Source: Gemmatimonadota bacterium (GTDB taxonomy: Bacteria; Latescibacterota; UBA2968; GCA-2709665). Taken from it: a DNA stretch of 64,000 nucleotides. Under the pieces are notes generated by a model. That model worked only from the letters and a program-made list of their open reading frames with translations, was not told the DNA's origin and ran no database searches. The translations under genes and the position numbers were made by a program. Shown piece after piece: positions 1 to 8,942 of the stretch (positions within the stretch are counted from its first letter, which is position 1; every line of letters starts with the position of its first letter). The stretch is from the NCBI GenBank assembly GCA_028874335.1, contig JAPPJY010000034.1:1-64000 (forward strand), in the 5' to 3' direction.

Positions 1-190
1 CCAGCGCGTGCTTGAAGCCGCGCACGTTGATGAAGCGCAGGTAGAGGGTGAAGAATAACCCGCCGGCGATGAGCCAGGCCACGATGAGGGGCACCCGAGC
101 GCCCGCAAACGGCACCGCGTGGAAGATGAAGCCGGCGACGGCGTCCGTGATCGGCTGCATCAACTGGTTGATACGTTCGTCGATACCCAA
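1..190 (-). CDS. AgcS-family amino acid:sodium symporter, N-terminal part
   Basis: The minus strand codes for about 63 residues that run off the left edge. The N-terminus (LGIDERINQLMQPITDAV) is followed by a hydrophobic helix (VPLIVAWLIAGGLFFTLYL) and then FINVRGFKHAL. The helix followed by R-x-F-K-H-A is what I expect at the start of sodium:alanine/glycine symporters (AgcS/SAF family), inner-membrane carriers that import small amino acids with sodium. I placed the start at a TTG (188-190) because AAAGGA lies about 8 nt upstream. An ATG at 158-160 is possible but has no visible ribosome site. The gene begins 17 nt after the stop of the broken gene at 208-417, so the two probably belonged to one operon. 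Assignment rests on the first 60 residues only. Confidence 0.6.
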   Translation of the reverse strand, partial: MGIDERINQLMQPITDAVAGFIFHAVPFAGARVPLIVAWLIAGGLFFTLYLRFINVRGFKHAL

Positions 191-207
191 CGTGGTATCC
201 TTTCGGC

Positions 208-417
208 TCAGAATTCCCGACCGACGTACTTGATGCCGGGATTCACCGTCTCCGCCAACTCGTCGATGTCCGCCCTGGTGACGAACAGCGGCGGGACCAT
301 GTGGCCCCGGTTGTTCAGGCGGGGTGTGTTGCTCGTGGATCTGCCCTCCGGGACGTCCTCGTCGGCGACCTTCTTCACGCCCGCACCAACTCGCTCGCGT
401 AAGGCGGGATCCTTGTA
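208..417 (-). pseudogene. C-terminal stub of an unidentified gene, cut off at the CRISPR array
   Basis: An open frame on the minus strand starts directly at the edge of the outermost CRISPR repeat (in-frame TGA at 418-420) and ends with TGA at 208-210. It codes for about 69 residues, including YKDPALRERVGAGVKKV, NTPRLNNRGHMVPPLFVT and ending NPGIKYVGREF. It has ordinary codon use and no start of its own, so I read it as the 3' end of a gene whose 5' part is gone. The PPLFVTRADIDELAE stretch vaguely resembles the C-terminus of PLP-dependent aminotransferases, but I cannot identify the family. A GTG at about 374 could allow a short product. Confidence 0.5.
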
Positions 418-2919
418 TCAGTCCTTGTTCTGATGGAAGATGCTCAGTGGGCTGAATCCGAGTTTTTCCCGTTGGCTGATGGGGTACCCGTTTCAATCCT
501 TGTTCTGATGGAAGATTCCCAGCGAGTGTATACTTCCACAGGCGGCGGTTCGCCCAACGCGCGACGTCACTGTTTCAATCCTTGTTCTGATGGAAGATTC
601 CCAGCGAGGGTGATCCGGATACTTAGGATATTCCGGATGTTGGCTGTTTCAATCCTTGTTCTGATGGAAGATTCCCAGCGAGTCAACAACCCTCGGACAA
701 TTCCCAATATCTTTTACCCGTTTCAATCCTTGTTCTGATGGAAGATTCCCAGCGAGCCGGCCTATGCCTGGTTCGACCAGGTCAGACGTTCCGGGTTTCA
801 ATCCTTGTTCTGATGGAAGATTCCCAGCGAGGCTGCCAGGCCACAGGGCTTCGGCGACCTTCTTCCAGTGTTTCAATCCTTGTTCTGATGGAAGATTCCC
901 AGCGAGCCGGATGCTCTGGAGTATCCACGGTTCGTGACCGCGGTTTCAATCCTTGTTCTGATGGAAGATTCCCAGCGAGCATACCCTTCAAGTAAGTAAT
1001 GCATGGTGCACTCCCTTGTTTCAATCCTTGTTCTGATGGAAGATTCCCAGCGAGTCTTCTATCTCCTGCATTGCACTCATGAACTGCACAAGTTTCAATC
1101 CTTGTTCTGATGGAAGATTCCCAGCGAGTGCGCCTTCTATCCCGCTGTTACTGGCCGGTCTTCTTGTTTCAATCCTTGTTCTGATGGAAGATTCCCAGCG
1201 AGTCCAGACCAGCGACCAGTCGGCGGCCCCGCGTACGTTGTTTCAATCCTTGTTCTGATGGAAGATTCCCAGCGAGTGGACCAATTTCGGGTCGACTGAG
1301 GCCGACGGGTTTGGTTTCAATCCTTGTTCTGATGGAAGATTCCCAGCGAGATGCCACGCCAAGAGTGGAAGCCTACGGCCGAGAATAGGTTTCAATCCTT
1401 GTTCTGATGGAAGATTCCCAGCGAGCGAGGGTCACGACGTAGACCCGGACGATTGCCTGTTCATGTTTCAATCCTTGTTCTGATGGAAGATTCCCAGCGA
1501 GTGGCCGGTACAACTGGCTCACGTCTTCCGACCCTTCCGGGTTTCAATCCTTGTTCTGATGGAAGATTCCCAGCGAGCCTCACGGGTTTACACTGTTCGA
1601 TTCGGTACTGATGTTTCAATCCTTGTTCTGATGGAAGATTCCCAGCGAGTGAAGTATTGCCTTGTGATATGTGTTGCAACCACAAAGTTTCAATCCTTGT
1701 TCTGATGGAAGATTCCCAGCGAGTTCGACCGTCGCGCGAATCTCATTGTCCAGGGGATACAGGGTTTCAATCCTTGTTCTGATGGAAGATTCCCAGCGAG
1801 TCAAGGGTGTCGTCGTCAGATACTGCGAAATCATGTTTCAATCCTTGTTCTGATGGAAGATTCCCAGCGAGCGAAGTCCTGCGCGGCCATGGCATTTACG
1901 TTCAGGTTTATGTTTCAATCCTTGTTCTGATGGAAGATTCCCAGCGAGACAATGGCGTCGCGAATGCGACGGTCCAGACGATGTTTCAATCCTTGTTCTG
2001 ATGGAAGATTCCCAGCGAGCGGCGGCCGGACCGCCCAGGATTCCCTGCAAAGCGTGTTTCAATCCTTGTTCTGATGGAAGATTCCCAGCGAGATGGGAGA
2101 TTAAGACATGCCAGAACGGACAAGAGAGTTTCAATCCTTGTTCTGATGGAAGATTCCCAGCGAGCGGGTGGACTGGTGTGAAATCAAATGCCCGTCGTCC
2201 GGGGGTTTCAATCCTTGTTCTGATGGAAGATTCCCAGCGAGATGGCCGGGAAAATCCCGACGCCGCTATATCCATGTGCGAAGTTTCAATCCTTGTTCTG
2301 ATGGAAGATTCCCAGCGAGAGAACTTGCCCCGCCGCCAGACTGGAACCAGCCAACCGAAAAAGTTTCAATCCTTGTTCTGATGGAAGATTCCCAGCGAGC
2401 CACCCGCCGGAACAGGTGGACCTGATCGCCTATTCCAGTTTCAATCCTTGTTCTGATGGAAGATTCCCAGCGAGACCGCTGGCCGACGAAGGATGCCCTG
2501 CACGATTGGGGTTTCAATCCTTGTTCTGATGGAAGATTCCCAGCGAGCTGTTTTCCAGGTCCAGAATTGTTTCGTCGAAGAATTGTTTCAATCCTTGTTC
2601 TGATGGAAGATTCCCAGCGAGTGTGCGATCCGTGTCGTGGGGACACACTAAAAAGGCTGTTTCAATCCTTGTTCTGATGGAAGATTCCCAGCGAGCTGGA
2701 CGATCGCCCCTTCCAGGCTGTCCTGCATGGACTTGTTTCAATCCTTGTTCTGATGGAAGATTCCCAGCGAGCCGCCCATAAATTCGCAGCCCTGCACGCG
2801 GACAGGAGTTTCAATCCTTGTTCTGATGGAAGATTCCCAGCGAGCGGACCCTGGGCGATGTTCCGGATACCGTGGGAGCGTCGTTTCAATCCTTGTTCTG
2901 ATGGAAGATTCCCAGCGAG
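415..2919 (-). CRISPR. CRISPR array, 34 repeats of 37 nt, 33 spacers
   Basis: On the plus strand each repeat begins GTTTCAATCCTTG and ends TTCCCAGCGAG (37 nt). Starts are 415, 490, 572, 646, 720, 795, 870, 943, 1018, 1092, 1166, 1240, 1314, 1389, 1465, 1541, 1613, 1687, 1764, 1835, 1912, 1983, 2056, 2128, 2205, 2283, 2363, 2438, 2511, 2585, 2659, 2735, 2808 and 2883. Spacers are 34-45 nt, mostly 36-39. The repeat at 415 has six mismatches and is the decayed distal end. Read on the minus strand the repeat starts CTCGCTGGG, contains a small GGAA-TC-TTCC inverted repeat and ends ATTGAAAC, the usual 8-nt 5' handle of type I crRNAs. Together with the leader at 2920-3090 and the cas genes on the same strand, this gives minus-strand transcription, with the newest spacers near 2883. 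I saw no repeated spacers. Confidence 0.98.
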
Positions 2920-3090
2920 CGCATTTTATGTATATCGTTTGAAATTCCAACTGTTTATGTGAATTATCTTCGGGATGAAATCGTTAGTTGACCATCCCAT
3001 ATTTCGCCAAAACATACGCATTTCCCCCTCCGTTGCGGATTGGAATATTCCCTACTTATTGATTTTTAACCGCTTGTACCGGAACTGACG
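2920..3090 (-). promoter_or_regulatory. CRISPR leader
   Basis: This 171-nt stretch separates the leader-proximal perfect repeat (2883-2919) from the cas4 stop codon. It is much richer in A and T than the flanking DNA (for example TTATGTATATCG and TATTGATTTTTAA) and codes for nothing convincing. Its position at the end opposite the decayed repeat is where a leader with the array promoter and Cas1-Cas2 integration signals must lie. I cannot assign -35/-10 boxes with confidence. Confidence 0.75.
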
Positions 3091-3687
3091 TTAGACACAG
3101 ATATTTTTATAACAACAGTCCCCACATTTGACGCGGTGAGGTGTCTTTTTGGGTAGTCGTCCGGTCTGAATAATGTCGAGGACCTCGGCCACAGCAGTCT
3201 TTGCGGCGCTTTCTTCGGCCTCCCCAATGGGAACTTCGACCAGCCGACTACCACCACGAACGTAAGCAACGTAGCCACGAGTCACCGGCTTCCGATAAGC
3301 TTCGCGTGCAAGGAGCCCATAGAGCGTAATTTGAACTCGGTGGGTTTTGAAAGCGTTCTCACGATAGGGGGTATACTTATAATCCAACGGCGCGAACGTT
3401 CCATCTTGCAATGCAAGGATCTCGTCGACCACCCCTCGCACACCAAACGACGGTGACGCCAGATACACGTTGAGGTCTCGCTTTATGGCGCCAATTTTCT
3501 TCCGCAAGTAAGATCGGTTTTCACTTTCTCTGCGTTTATGGACCTCCCGTCCCTTGAGCACCTTGAAGCGCCGGTCCTCAAACTGCGGGATGTTGAGCAC
3601 GTTCATGAAATACGTGAAACGGGGACAATATACGTGCTCGATCACCTCGGAAGGTGTGATCATGACTGTCGTTTCTGTGTCGCTCAC
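3091..3687 (-). CDS. cas4: CRISPR-associated exonuclease Cas4
   Basis: About 198 residues. Cas4 is a RecB-like nuclease with an iron-sulfur cluster that trims and selects prespacers with the correct PAM for Cas1-Cas2. Visible features: an N-terminal cysteine (HVYCPRF, about residue 21), RecB nuclease motifs GVRGVVDEI, PLDYKY and QITLYGLLA, and a C-terminal cysteine cluster CGDCCYKNIC. I chose a GTG at 3687 because it overlaps the cas2 stop as GTGA, the coupling used elsewhere in this operon. An ATG at 3663 (MITPSEV) is the alternative, and the frame stays open upstream to 3774. It is the last gene of the operon, next to the leader, whereas type I-B loci usually have cas4 before cas1. Confidence 0.93.
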   Translation of the reverse strand: MSDTETTVMITPSEVIEHVYCPRFTYFMNVLNIPQFEDRRFKVLKGREVHKRRESENRSYLRKKIGAIKRDLNVYLASPSFGVRGVVDEILALQDGTFAPLDYKYTPYRENAFKTHRVQITLYGLLAREAYRKPVTRGYVAYVRGGSRLVEVPIGEAEESAAKTAVAEVLDIIQTGRLPKKTPHRVKCGDCCYKNICV

Positions 3688-3992
3688 AGGAATAGACTCT
3701 TTACCTGATCGGTAACCAGTTTCTGATCGAATGCCTGACCTTGAAGTACGACTTTGCGGAAGTCCATAGCACACATGGGAAAAATGTATACCCGGTCGGT
3801 TTCCCCATCGATGTGTTCCTCAATGCGCATCGACAGTTCATCCAGACGGTTGTGTTTGACCGTACCGAGAAAGACGGATTTTTGTACTCGGTAGAGGCCT
3901 GCCTCCTGACAGGCTTTACCCACCTTCCGCCGGCCTTTGTCGTCTGATATGTCGTACAGGACCCAGGTGAGAGATTCGTCGGATTTCATCAT
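3684..3992 (-). CDS. cas2: CRISPR-associated protein Cas2
   Basis: 102 residues, normal for Cas2. The beta-strand WVLYDISDDKGRRKV carries the conserved aspartate (D14) of the ferredoxin-like fold, followed by GLYRVQKSVFLG. Cas2 dimers bridge two Cas1 dimers in the integrase that inserts new spacers next to the leader. The first ATG (3992) overlaps the cas1 TGA as ATGATG. A second ATG follows immediately at 3989, so the product may be one residue shorter. Translation is clearly coupled to cas1 upstream and cas4 downstream. Confidence 0.95.
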   Translation of the reverse strand: MMKSDESLTWVLYDISDDKGRRKVGKACQEAGLYRVQKSVFLGTVKHNRLDELSMRIEEHIDGETDRVYIFPMCAMDFRKVVLQGQAFDQKLVTDQVKSLFL

Positions 3993-4984
3993 TCAGAATC
4001 CTTTGTGTCCGTATCTCGTTCGAGCAGTTCGTTCGCGATTCGGTGAAGATCAAACTGAATACTGTCGCGCCGGGTGATATTGCGGCCGCGATAACGCGTG
4101 GCTTCGTCGAGAAATGCTGTAAACGCTTCTATTAGTACAGCCTTTCCGGCTTTGTTCAGGGTCAGGCCATTTTTCAGTTTGTCGAACAGATCCTGTTTGA
4201 TCTTACGCGAAGAAAAAAGGCCGAGGACACTCTCGTCCGCCCAAATCCGGTATTGTTCTATGAGATCGAATACAAGCGAGGGTTTGTTGTAGTGATCGGT
4301 ATGAATAAAGCCGATGTATGGATCGAGCCCCGCGAGCAAACAAGCACGTTCGACAACGCCGTAAAGGATGCCATAGGCGTAATTAAGCAGACAATTGAAA
4401 GGATCCCTTGCCGGGTTTCGGCTTCTGCCCTCAAACCGAAAGTGAGTCGGCAAAAGCAGCGATACTGCGCCCCAGTAGGTTCGACCGGCGCGACCTTCCA
4501 GACCAAGTAGACTCTGACGCCTGGCATCGATGTTCCCGGTGAGGTCGTGAGCTTGCTCTTTGAGGGTCTTGAGACTGCCAATGGCTTCGGTAAGCTGGGC
4601 AGAAAGCCGCGTACGGCGATCCCGCATTCGTGTGAGCAGCGAAATCTGATTGTCGAATTTGCGCCCTACCCAGTCCAAGGCGAGTTGTACGCCGAAATCG
4701 GTCTGGGCGGCCACAAGCTGCATGCGACGTATGGCGGTTGTGGAACCCGGTCGCCCATGCCAAACGCGTCCGAATGGATCACCGTATTTGTCGAGAAACA
4801 GGATGTCGATATTCTTCTCTACTGCGAGTTGAACAGCATCGGACGAAAACGCGGCACCGGTTGAGATGAGAATCGAGCGCACTTTCCGAGCGGAAATCTC
4901 AGTCGACTGTCCATCGACTTTGACCTGAAACAATTCTCCCCGTCGGCTCAGATACGCACCGAATGTGTTGATGACGAGTTGCAT
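3989..4984 (-). CDS. cas1: CRISPR integrase Cas1
   Basis: 331 residues, full length. Cas1 is the metal-dependent integrase that inserts prespacers. The catalytic residues are visible: E163 in LLGLEGRAGRTYW, H228 in GFIHTDHYNKPSL, and D240/E243 in LVFDLIEQYR. The N-terminal beta-sandwich region (GAYLSRRGELFQV) and the alpha-helical C-terminal domain are intact. The ATG at 4984 overlaps the cas3 TAA by one base (TAATG) and the stop overlaps cas2. It lies in one operon with all the other cas genes, so adaptation and interference genes are co-transcribed. Confidence 0.97.
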   Translation of the reverse strand: MQLVINTFGAYLSRRGELFQVKVDGQSTEISARKVRSILISTGAAFSSDAVQLAVEKNIDILFLDKYGDPFGRVWHGRPGSTTAIRRMQLVAAQTDFGVQLALDWVGRKFDNQISLLTRMRDRRTRLSAQLTEAIGSLKTLKEQAHDLTGNIDARRQSLLGLEGRAGRTYWGAVSLLLPTHFRFEGRSRNPARDPFNCLLNYAYGILYGVVERACLLAGLDPYIGFIHTDHYNKPSLVFDLIEQYRIWADESVLGLFSSRKIKQDLFDKLKNGLTLNKAGKAVLIEAFTAFLDEATRYRGRNITRRDSIQFDLHRIANELLERDTDTKDSE

Positions 4985-7290
4985 TAGAACATCCTTAGCG
5001 CATCATCTCTGGCGAAACGCCCACCTAAGTGAAAATCGTATTCCATCTCGCAAAACAAAAACCTGCCGTCTTCATCGCTCCATCGATGCTTATTTATGTA
5101 CCACACAGGCATTTTCAATTCGTAGAGTCGTCGGTCCTTGGGATCTGCCAGGCTCATTACTGCGTTCTTGAATTCGTGAGGAATGACGCTTTTTTGTTCG
5201 TAATTGGAAATCCGAGTATTGCGTCGCTGATCGTCCCCACCAGTGGGATCCAAGATTCCCGAAAAGCGGCTCTGATCATGGCGCACTGTTTGCCAGGCAA
5301 GTCTGAATGCGGCATGTGTCTGAATCTCAGTATGAGCATAAATGCCCTCAACGAGATCCAGCAGGTCTTGTTCAGTTAGCCGCCTATTGTCCATATCCGC
5401 AAATGCACAGAAACTACGGCTTAAGAGGGCCTGCTCCGCACTCTGCTCAACGTGCGAATCATCGAAATAAATCTTCTCTGAGCCAGGACCTGGCCGGAAG
5501 ATTATTACTACTCCATCCCGTTTTCTATTGCGGTTGACACGCCCTGCCCGTTGCGCCAGCGCATCGGGGGGCGCACATTCGGTAAAAAGCACATCGAAAT
5601 CAATATCTAAAGCAACTTCTACTACTTGTGTCGCAATTAACAGCATAGGCTCCTGGTCTAAGATAAGTGCTTCTTTTTTTTGTCTGTGTTTGAGAATGAA
5701 TTTGGAGTGGTAACAGACAGGTTGGAGTTCCTCAAGAGCTTGAGCTAATTCTTGACATCGCCCCACAGTATTCACCACTACCAGGACTCTTTTCCCGGTA
5801 CCTATCTTATCATGGACCATGTCCAGATTGTTGGTGAGATCGCTGTCAATAACCCGGTACAGGCTTCTGGACTCTTGTAGCAACTCGTGATCCCTGACGA
5901 CCTCTGCATGCGTCGATTGCTTTAGCGCTGCTATCAAACTGCACTCCAAGAAACGAGGCAAAGTCGCGCTCATGACCATAAATCGTGCTCCGGCGGCTCC
6001 CAACTGTTCGATAGCTTTGAATATTAAGCCCGCCGTGTAAGGGTCGTATGCATGTACTTCGTCCAAGACGATTGCGGAATCATAGGCGGCGAACGCCTTA
6101 AGAGGCCAACGTCCAGCGTGAAACAAAGTCATCAATAGTTGATCAACGGTTCCTACTGTCACAGGTGGGATAAAGTGGCGGTCAAAAAGGGAATGTGAAC
6201 ACAAATCTTCTTGTCCGTCGCCTACCGCGTCGTCCAACTGCTCTTGATCTCGCCGGGTCACTAAATCCGCCATTGAGTGGGTTAAGCCGACTGGATGATC
6301 ATAAGACTCAAAAAACTGACGCATCCGTTCATACAAACTGTTGGCCGTTACCATGGTGGGTAGGAGGTAGAGGATTTTTCCTGCGTACCCTCGTTCCACC
6401 TGCCCTAGTGCCCACAGCAAGGCTGCTTCCGTCTTGCCGCTACCCGTAGGTGCGACCGCGACAACATGGCCGTCTATACTTCCACAAGTACGTTGGAAAT
6501 CACGAAACTCCAAAAAATCCCAGCCTTCGCATTTTCCTTTTTCTTGAAGATGTGAACTGACTTTCTCTGGACTTACATCTATGGTGAATCGGTAATCCAA
6601 GCTGTGCGCCGAAGCGCACCAATCGGCCTGCATCAACAGGCCCTTCATCAGAATGAATAACTCTCGGACCGTGTCTGTGTCTGTCACATGCCTTTTCATC
6701 CTACTAACGAAGGATGGTCGTTCTCTCGCCAATTCACTACATCTCCCGTAATCCAGTGTCGGTGGACAATCTCCGAAATCGTCGTAAATTTCCTCGGCGA
6801 CACGTTTCCCTTCTTCAATACCACCTTCAACCCATGTAAGAGATTCAGGGTTCTTATCCTCACGCTCGAAACGAGTCAATTCTCCATCTACCGGTTTGTG
6901 ATGACCGAGAACGACCATCCCTTCCAGTATCCCTGGACTGATAGTTTCAGTCAGACGGCCATGAGTCTTGTGCAAACTAAGTGCGCCCAAATGAACAAAG
7001 GCCGTAGATGCGTATTCATGACGAAAATTGGCTCTGATAGCTCTTCGGCGCTCTGCCTCAGATGAGGCGTGCATAATGCGTTGGAAATTTGCCGACAGTT
7101 TGCCCATATCATGAAAAGCAACACACAGAAGGCTGCTTAGAAGAAAACGATCTCGGTTTATACTGTGACGATCACACAGTAGATTGATGACACCACTGTG
7201 TTTGTGGATCAATTGCTTCCAAGCCGAATAAACGCTCCAAACGTGCTCTTCGTACGTTTCATCGGGCCTACATTTAGCTAGAAAGGTCAC
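4984..7290 (-). CDS. cas3: CRISPR helicase-nuclease Cas3
   Basis: 768 residues, a fused HD nuclease and superfamily-2 helicase. Cas3 is recruited by target-bound Cascade, then nicks and degrades the displaced strand 3' to 5'. HD domain: H16 (YEEHVWSV), HD at 60-61 in CVAFHDMGKLSANFQ, and GHHKPVDGE near 130. Helicase: Walker A PTGSGKT at 281-287, DEVH at 410-413, MSATLP near 440, and motif VI QRAGRVNR. No active-site residue seems to be lost. It starts with GTG at 7290, overlapping the cas5 TGA as GTGA. The C-terminus ends in the TAATG overlap with cas1. Confidence 0.96.
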   Translation of the reverse strand: MTFLAKCRPDETYEEHVWSVYSAWKQLIHKHSGVINLLCDRHSINRDRFLLSSLLCVAFHDMGKLSANFQRIMHASSEAERRRAIRANFRHEYASTAFVHLGALSLHKTHGRLTETISPGILEGMVVLGHHKPVDGELTRFEREDKNPESLTWVEGGIEEGKRVAEEIYDDFGDCPPTLDYGRCSELARERPSFVSRMKRHVTDTDTVRELFILMKGLLMQADWCASAHSLDYRFTIDVSPEKVSSHLQEKGKCEGWDFLEFRDFQRTCGSIDGHVVAVAPTGSGKTEAALLWALGQVERGYAGKILYLLPTMVTANSLYERMRQFFESYDHPVGLTHSMADLVTRRDQEQLDDAVGDGQEDLCSHSLFDRHFIPPVTVGTVDQLLMTLFHAGRWPLKAFAAYDSAIVLDEVHAYDPYTAGLIFKAIEQLGAAGARFMVMSATLPRFLECSLIAALKQSTHAEVVRDHELLQESRSLYRVIDSDLTNNLDMVHDKIGTGKRVLVVVNTVGRCQELAQALEELQPVCYHSKFILKHRQKKEALILDQEPMLLIATQVVEVALDIDFDVLFTECAPPDALAQRAGRVNRNRKRDGVVIIFRPGPGSEKIYFDDSHVEQSAEQALLSRSFCAFADMDNRRLTEQDLLDLVEGIYAHTEIQTHAAFRLAWQTVRHDQSRFSGILDPTGGDDQRRNTRISNYEQKSVIPHEFKNAVMSLADPKDRRLYELKMPVWYINKHRWSDEDGRFLFCEMEYDFHLGGRFARDDALRMF

Positions 7291-8018
7291 CGCGGTACCA
7301 ATGTAATCTGGTCATAGTCTGGGCCTAGGACCTGGGAACTTAAGCGAAAGCCCCCGATAGACTCTTTGGCTTGTATTGGATGTCCGATATAGGTGAAAAA
7401 CTCCCGTCCGACAATCGTGCGTCGCTCTCCTTCAAAACTGAAACGTACAGGCAGATTGAGTACCTGAGGCGCACGGATGGACTCAGTGAGAGGTAGATCC
7501 AAGACGGATTTATCTGCTTGGTAGGCCCCAGTCATATCATGAGGAACTGCACAAAAATAGACCGATTCCAGGGGCTCCCAATCTGTCTCGATCAACTCGA
7601 CGGAGTACAAGACGAGCAGGCTGTCACTGTGACCAGCGGTAAGCGCATATACCGGATCGTTGAACCCTCTCGCAATGCGTTGAGCCATTGCGTTGTCTTC
7701 CGTGCCATACACCAGAGCAAGAGATAGATCAACGACATATTCTCGCAGTAAGACATCTGAAATTACTTCTCCAGACTTCACTTTGTGATACTTCCAGAGG
7801 TCTTTGAAAGTGCCGCGATCTCGGCCCCCTACGCCAACGCACACCCTATTGTCCTCGACAAACCGCTGACTCTCCTCCAATCCAAACCCAAGTGCCGCCC
7901 CCAGCAATCCTATACAACTTGTATAGGAGGGCAGGGGAAGCGTTTTGTGGAAGGTATGTGTTTCGGGCAGTCGAAAGGAGGCGGTCTCTGCAAATGCCTG
8001 GATCAATACCAAATGCAT
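7287..8018 (-). CDS. cas5: Cascade subunit Cas5 (Cas5t/Cst type)
   Basis: 243 residues. The N-terminus has the Cas5 signature: QAFAETASFRLPETHTF followed by KTLPLPSYTSCIGLLGAALG. Cas5 is the RAMP-fold subunit that caps the 5' handle of the crRNA in the Cascade foot. The ATG at 8018 lies 3 nt after the cas7 stop, with GGAGG about 10 nt upstream inside the cas7 end. The stop overlaps cas3. The neighbouring Cas7 and Cas8 point to the Tneap (Cst) variety of type I-B, hence Cas5t. Confidence 0.9.
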   Translation of the reverse strand: MHLVLIQAFAETASFRLPETHTFHKTLPLPSYTSCIGLLGAALGFGLEESQRFVEDNRVCVGVGGRDRGTFKDLWKYHKVKSGEVISDVLLREYVVDLSLALVYGTEDNAMAQRIARGFNDPVYALTAGHSDSLLVLYSVELIETDWEPLESVYFCAVPHDMTGAYQADKSVLDLPLTESIRAPQVLNLPVRFSFEGERRTIVGREFFTYIGHPIQAKESIGGFRLSSQVLGPDYDQITLVPR

Positions 8019-8021
8019 GTC

Positions 8022-8942
8022 CTACCCTCCGTTTTGCCGGTAGCGATCTCTCACCCAACCTTTCAGCTGTACGAATGCCTCACCGATGGTACAGGCCCGT
8101 TCGGGGACACCTTCAAACAAACCTGAACGCACCCCAATTACTGAATCGATCACTACAGCTTCATGGTCTCTTAGCACTTCGTCCAAAACCCCACCATTAA
8201 GCGTTTGCCCTTTGACTTGGACCGATTCTAGAAAAATCGGTGCCTTAACTGAAGTAAGAGCACCAGCAATAAACTTGGGCGTCAGATCAGCTAAGAATCT
8301 ACTTTGCCGCCCAGTGCTCCACAGGTTTTGCAGAGCATCAAGCAAGGCAGTAATGCGCTTGGCTTTATGAGAGGTTTCCAAATCTTTATCAAAGCCGTCC
8401 CCCGCCCCTACACGATCAAGTTCGATGAGAATGGTGCCCCGATAAAGACCGCCGTGAATTTCCGTTTCGTAGATATTGGGATCGCCACCCGCTTCGACGC
8501 TCATGTAGTTGGTGCCGAAATCCAAATCTCCCTGGTAGGGCTGAATAGCGACCAAGGGCGAGACGCGTACGGGAGAGGTCCTTTTATCGGTCTTTCCTCT
8601 GCTACCGCTTTCTCCCGACTGGGCATTCATGTAGCCGAATAGGTCATCGTCGATATAGGAGACTGGATCGCATTCCGTCGTTGCCGCACCCTTCTTAGCC
8701 GCAGCCACTACTCCTTCGGACAGCTCGTGGCCCATCGTAGCCAACTGATCGCGCAATGCTCTGCGCAGCGCTTGGGAAGAGACATAGGGATACTCCCTGA
8801 TGCCTTCGCCTGTCTCCCGGGTGAGCTTCTTAATACTGGATATATTGTCCGCTTCTTTGTCCCCTCCATTGAGGCTGGCGAACGAAACGGGCGTCAGATA
8901 GGTAATGGTCAAGGCTTTCGCCTGAGTGCGATCTTCGTTCAT
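8022..8942 (-). CDS. cas7: Cascade backbone Cas7 (DevR/Cst2 family)
   Basis: 306 residues. ITYLTPVSFASLNGGDKEAD and YPYVSSQALRRALRDQL are typical for the DevR/Cst2 branch of Cas7, the RAMP subunit that polymerises along the spacer part of the crRNA. A glycine-rich turn LYRGTILIELDRVGAG is the conserved RAMP beta-strand region. The ATG at 8942 overlaps the cas8 TAA as TAATG. Its place between cas8 and cas5 is the normal Cascade order of type I-B. Family assignment is by pattern, not by a database search. Confidence 0.9.
   Translation of the reverse strand: MNEDRTQAKALTITYLTPVSFASLNGGDKEADNISSIKKLTRETGEGIREYPYVSSQALRRALRDQLATMGHELSEGVVAAAKKGAATTECDPVSYIDDDLFGYMNAQSGESGSRGKTDKRTSPVRVSPLVAIQPYQGDLDFGTNYMSVEAGGDPNIYETEIHGGLYRGTILIELDRVGAGDGFDKDLETSHKAKRITALLDALQNLWSTGRQSRFLADLTPKFIAGALTSVKAPIFLESVQVKGQTLNGGVLDEVLRDHEAVVIDSVIGVRSGLFEGVPERACTIGEAFVQLKGWVRDRYRQNGG

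Noticed and set aside
433..2962. Many open frames of 60-145 codons inside the CRISPR array on both strands
   Set aside because: They consist of translated repeats (for example MEDSQR or RWESSIRTRIET recurring at each repeat) and are not genes.
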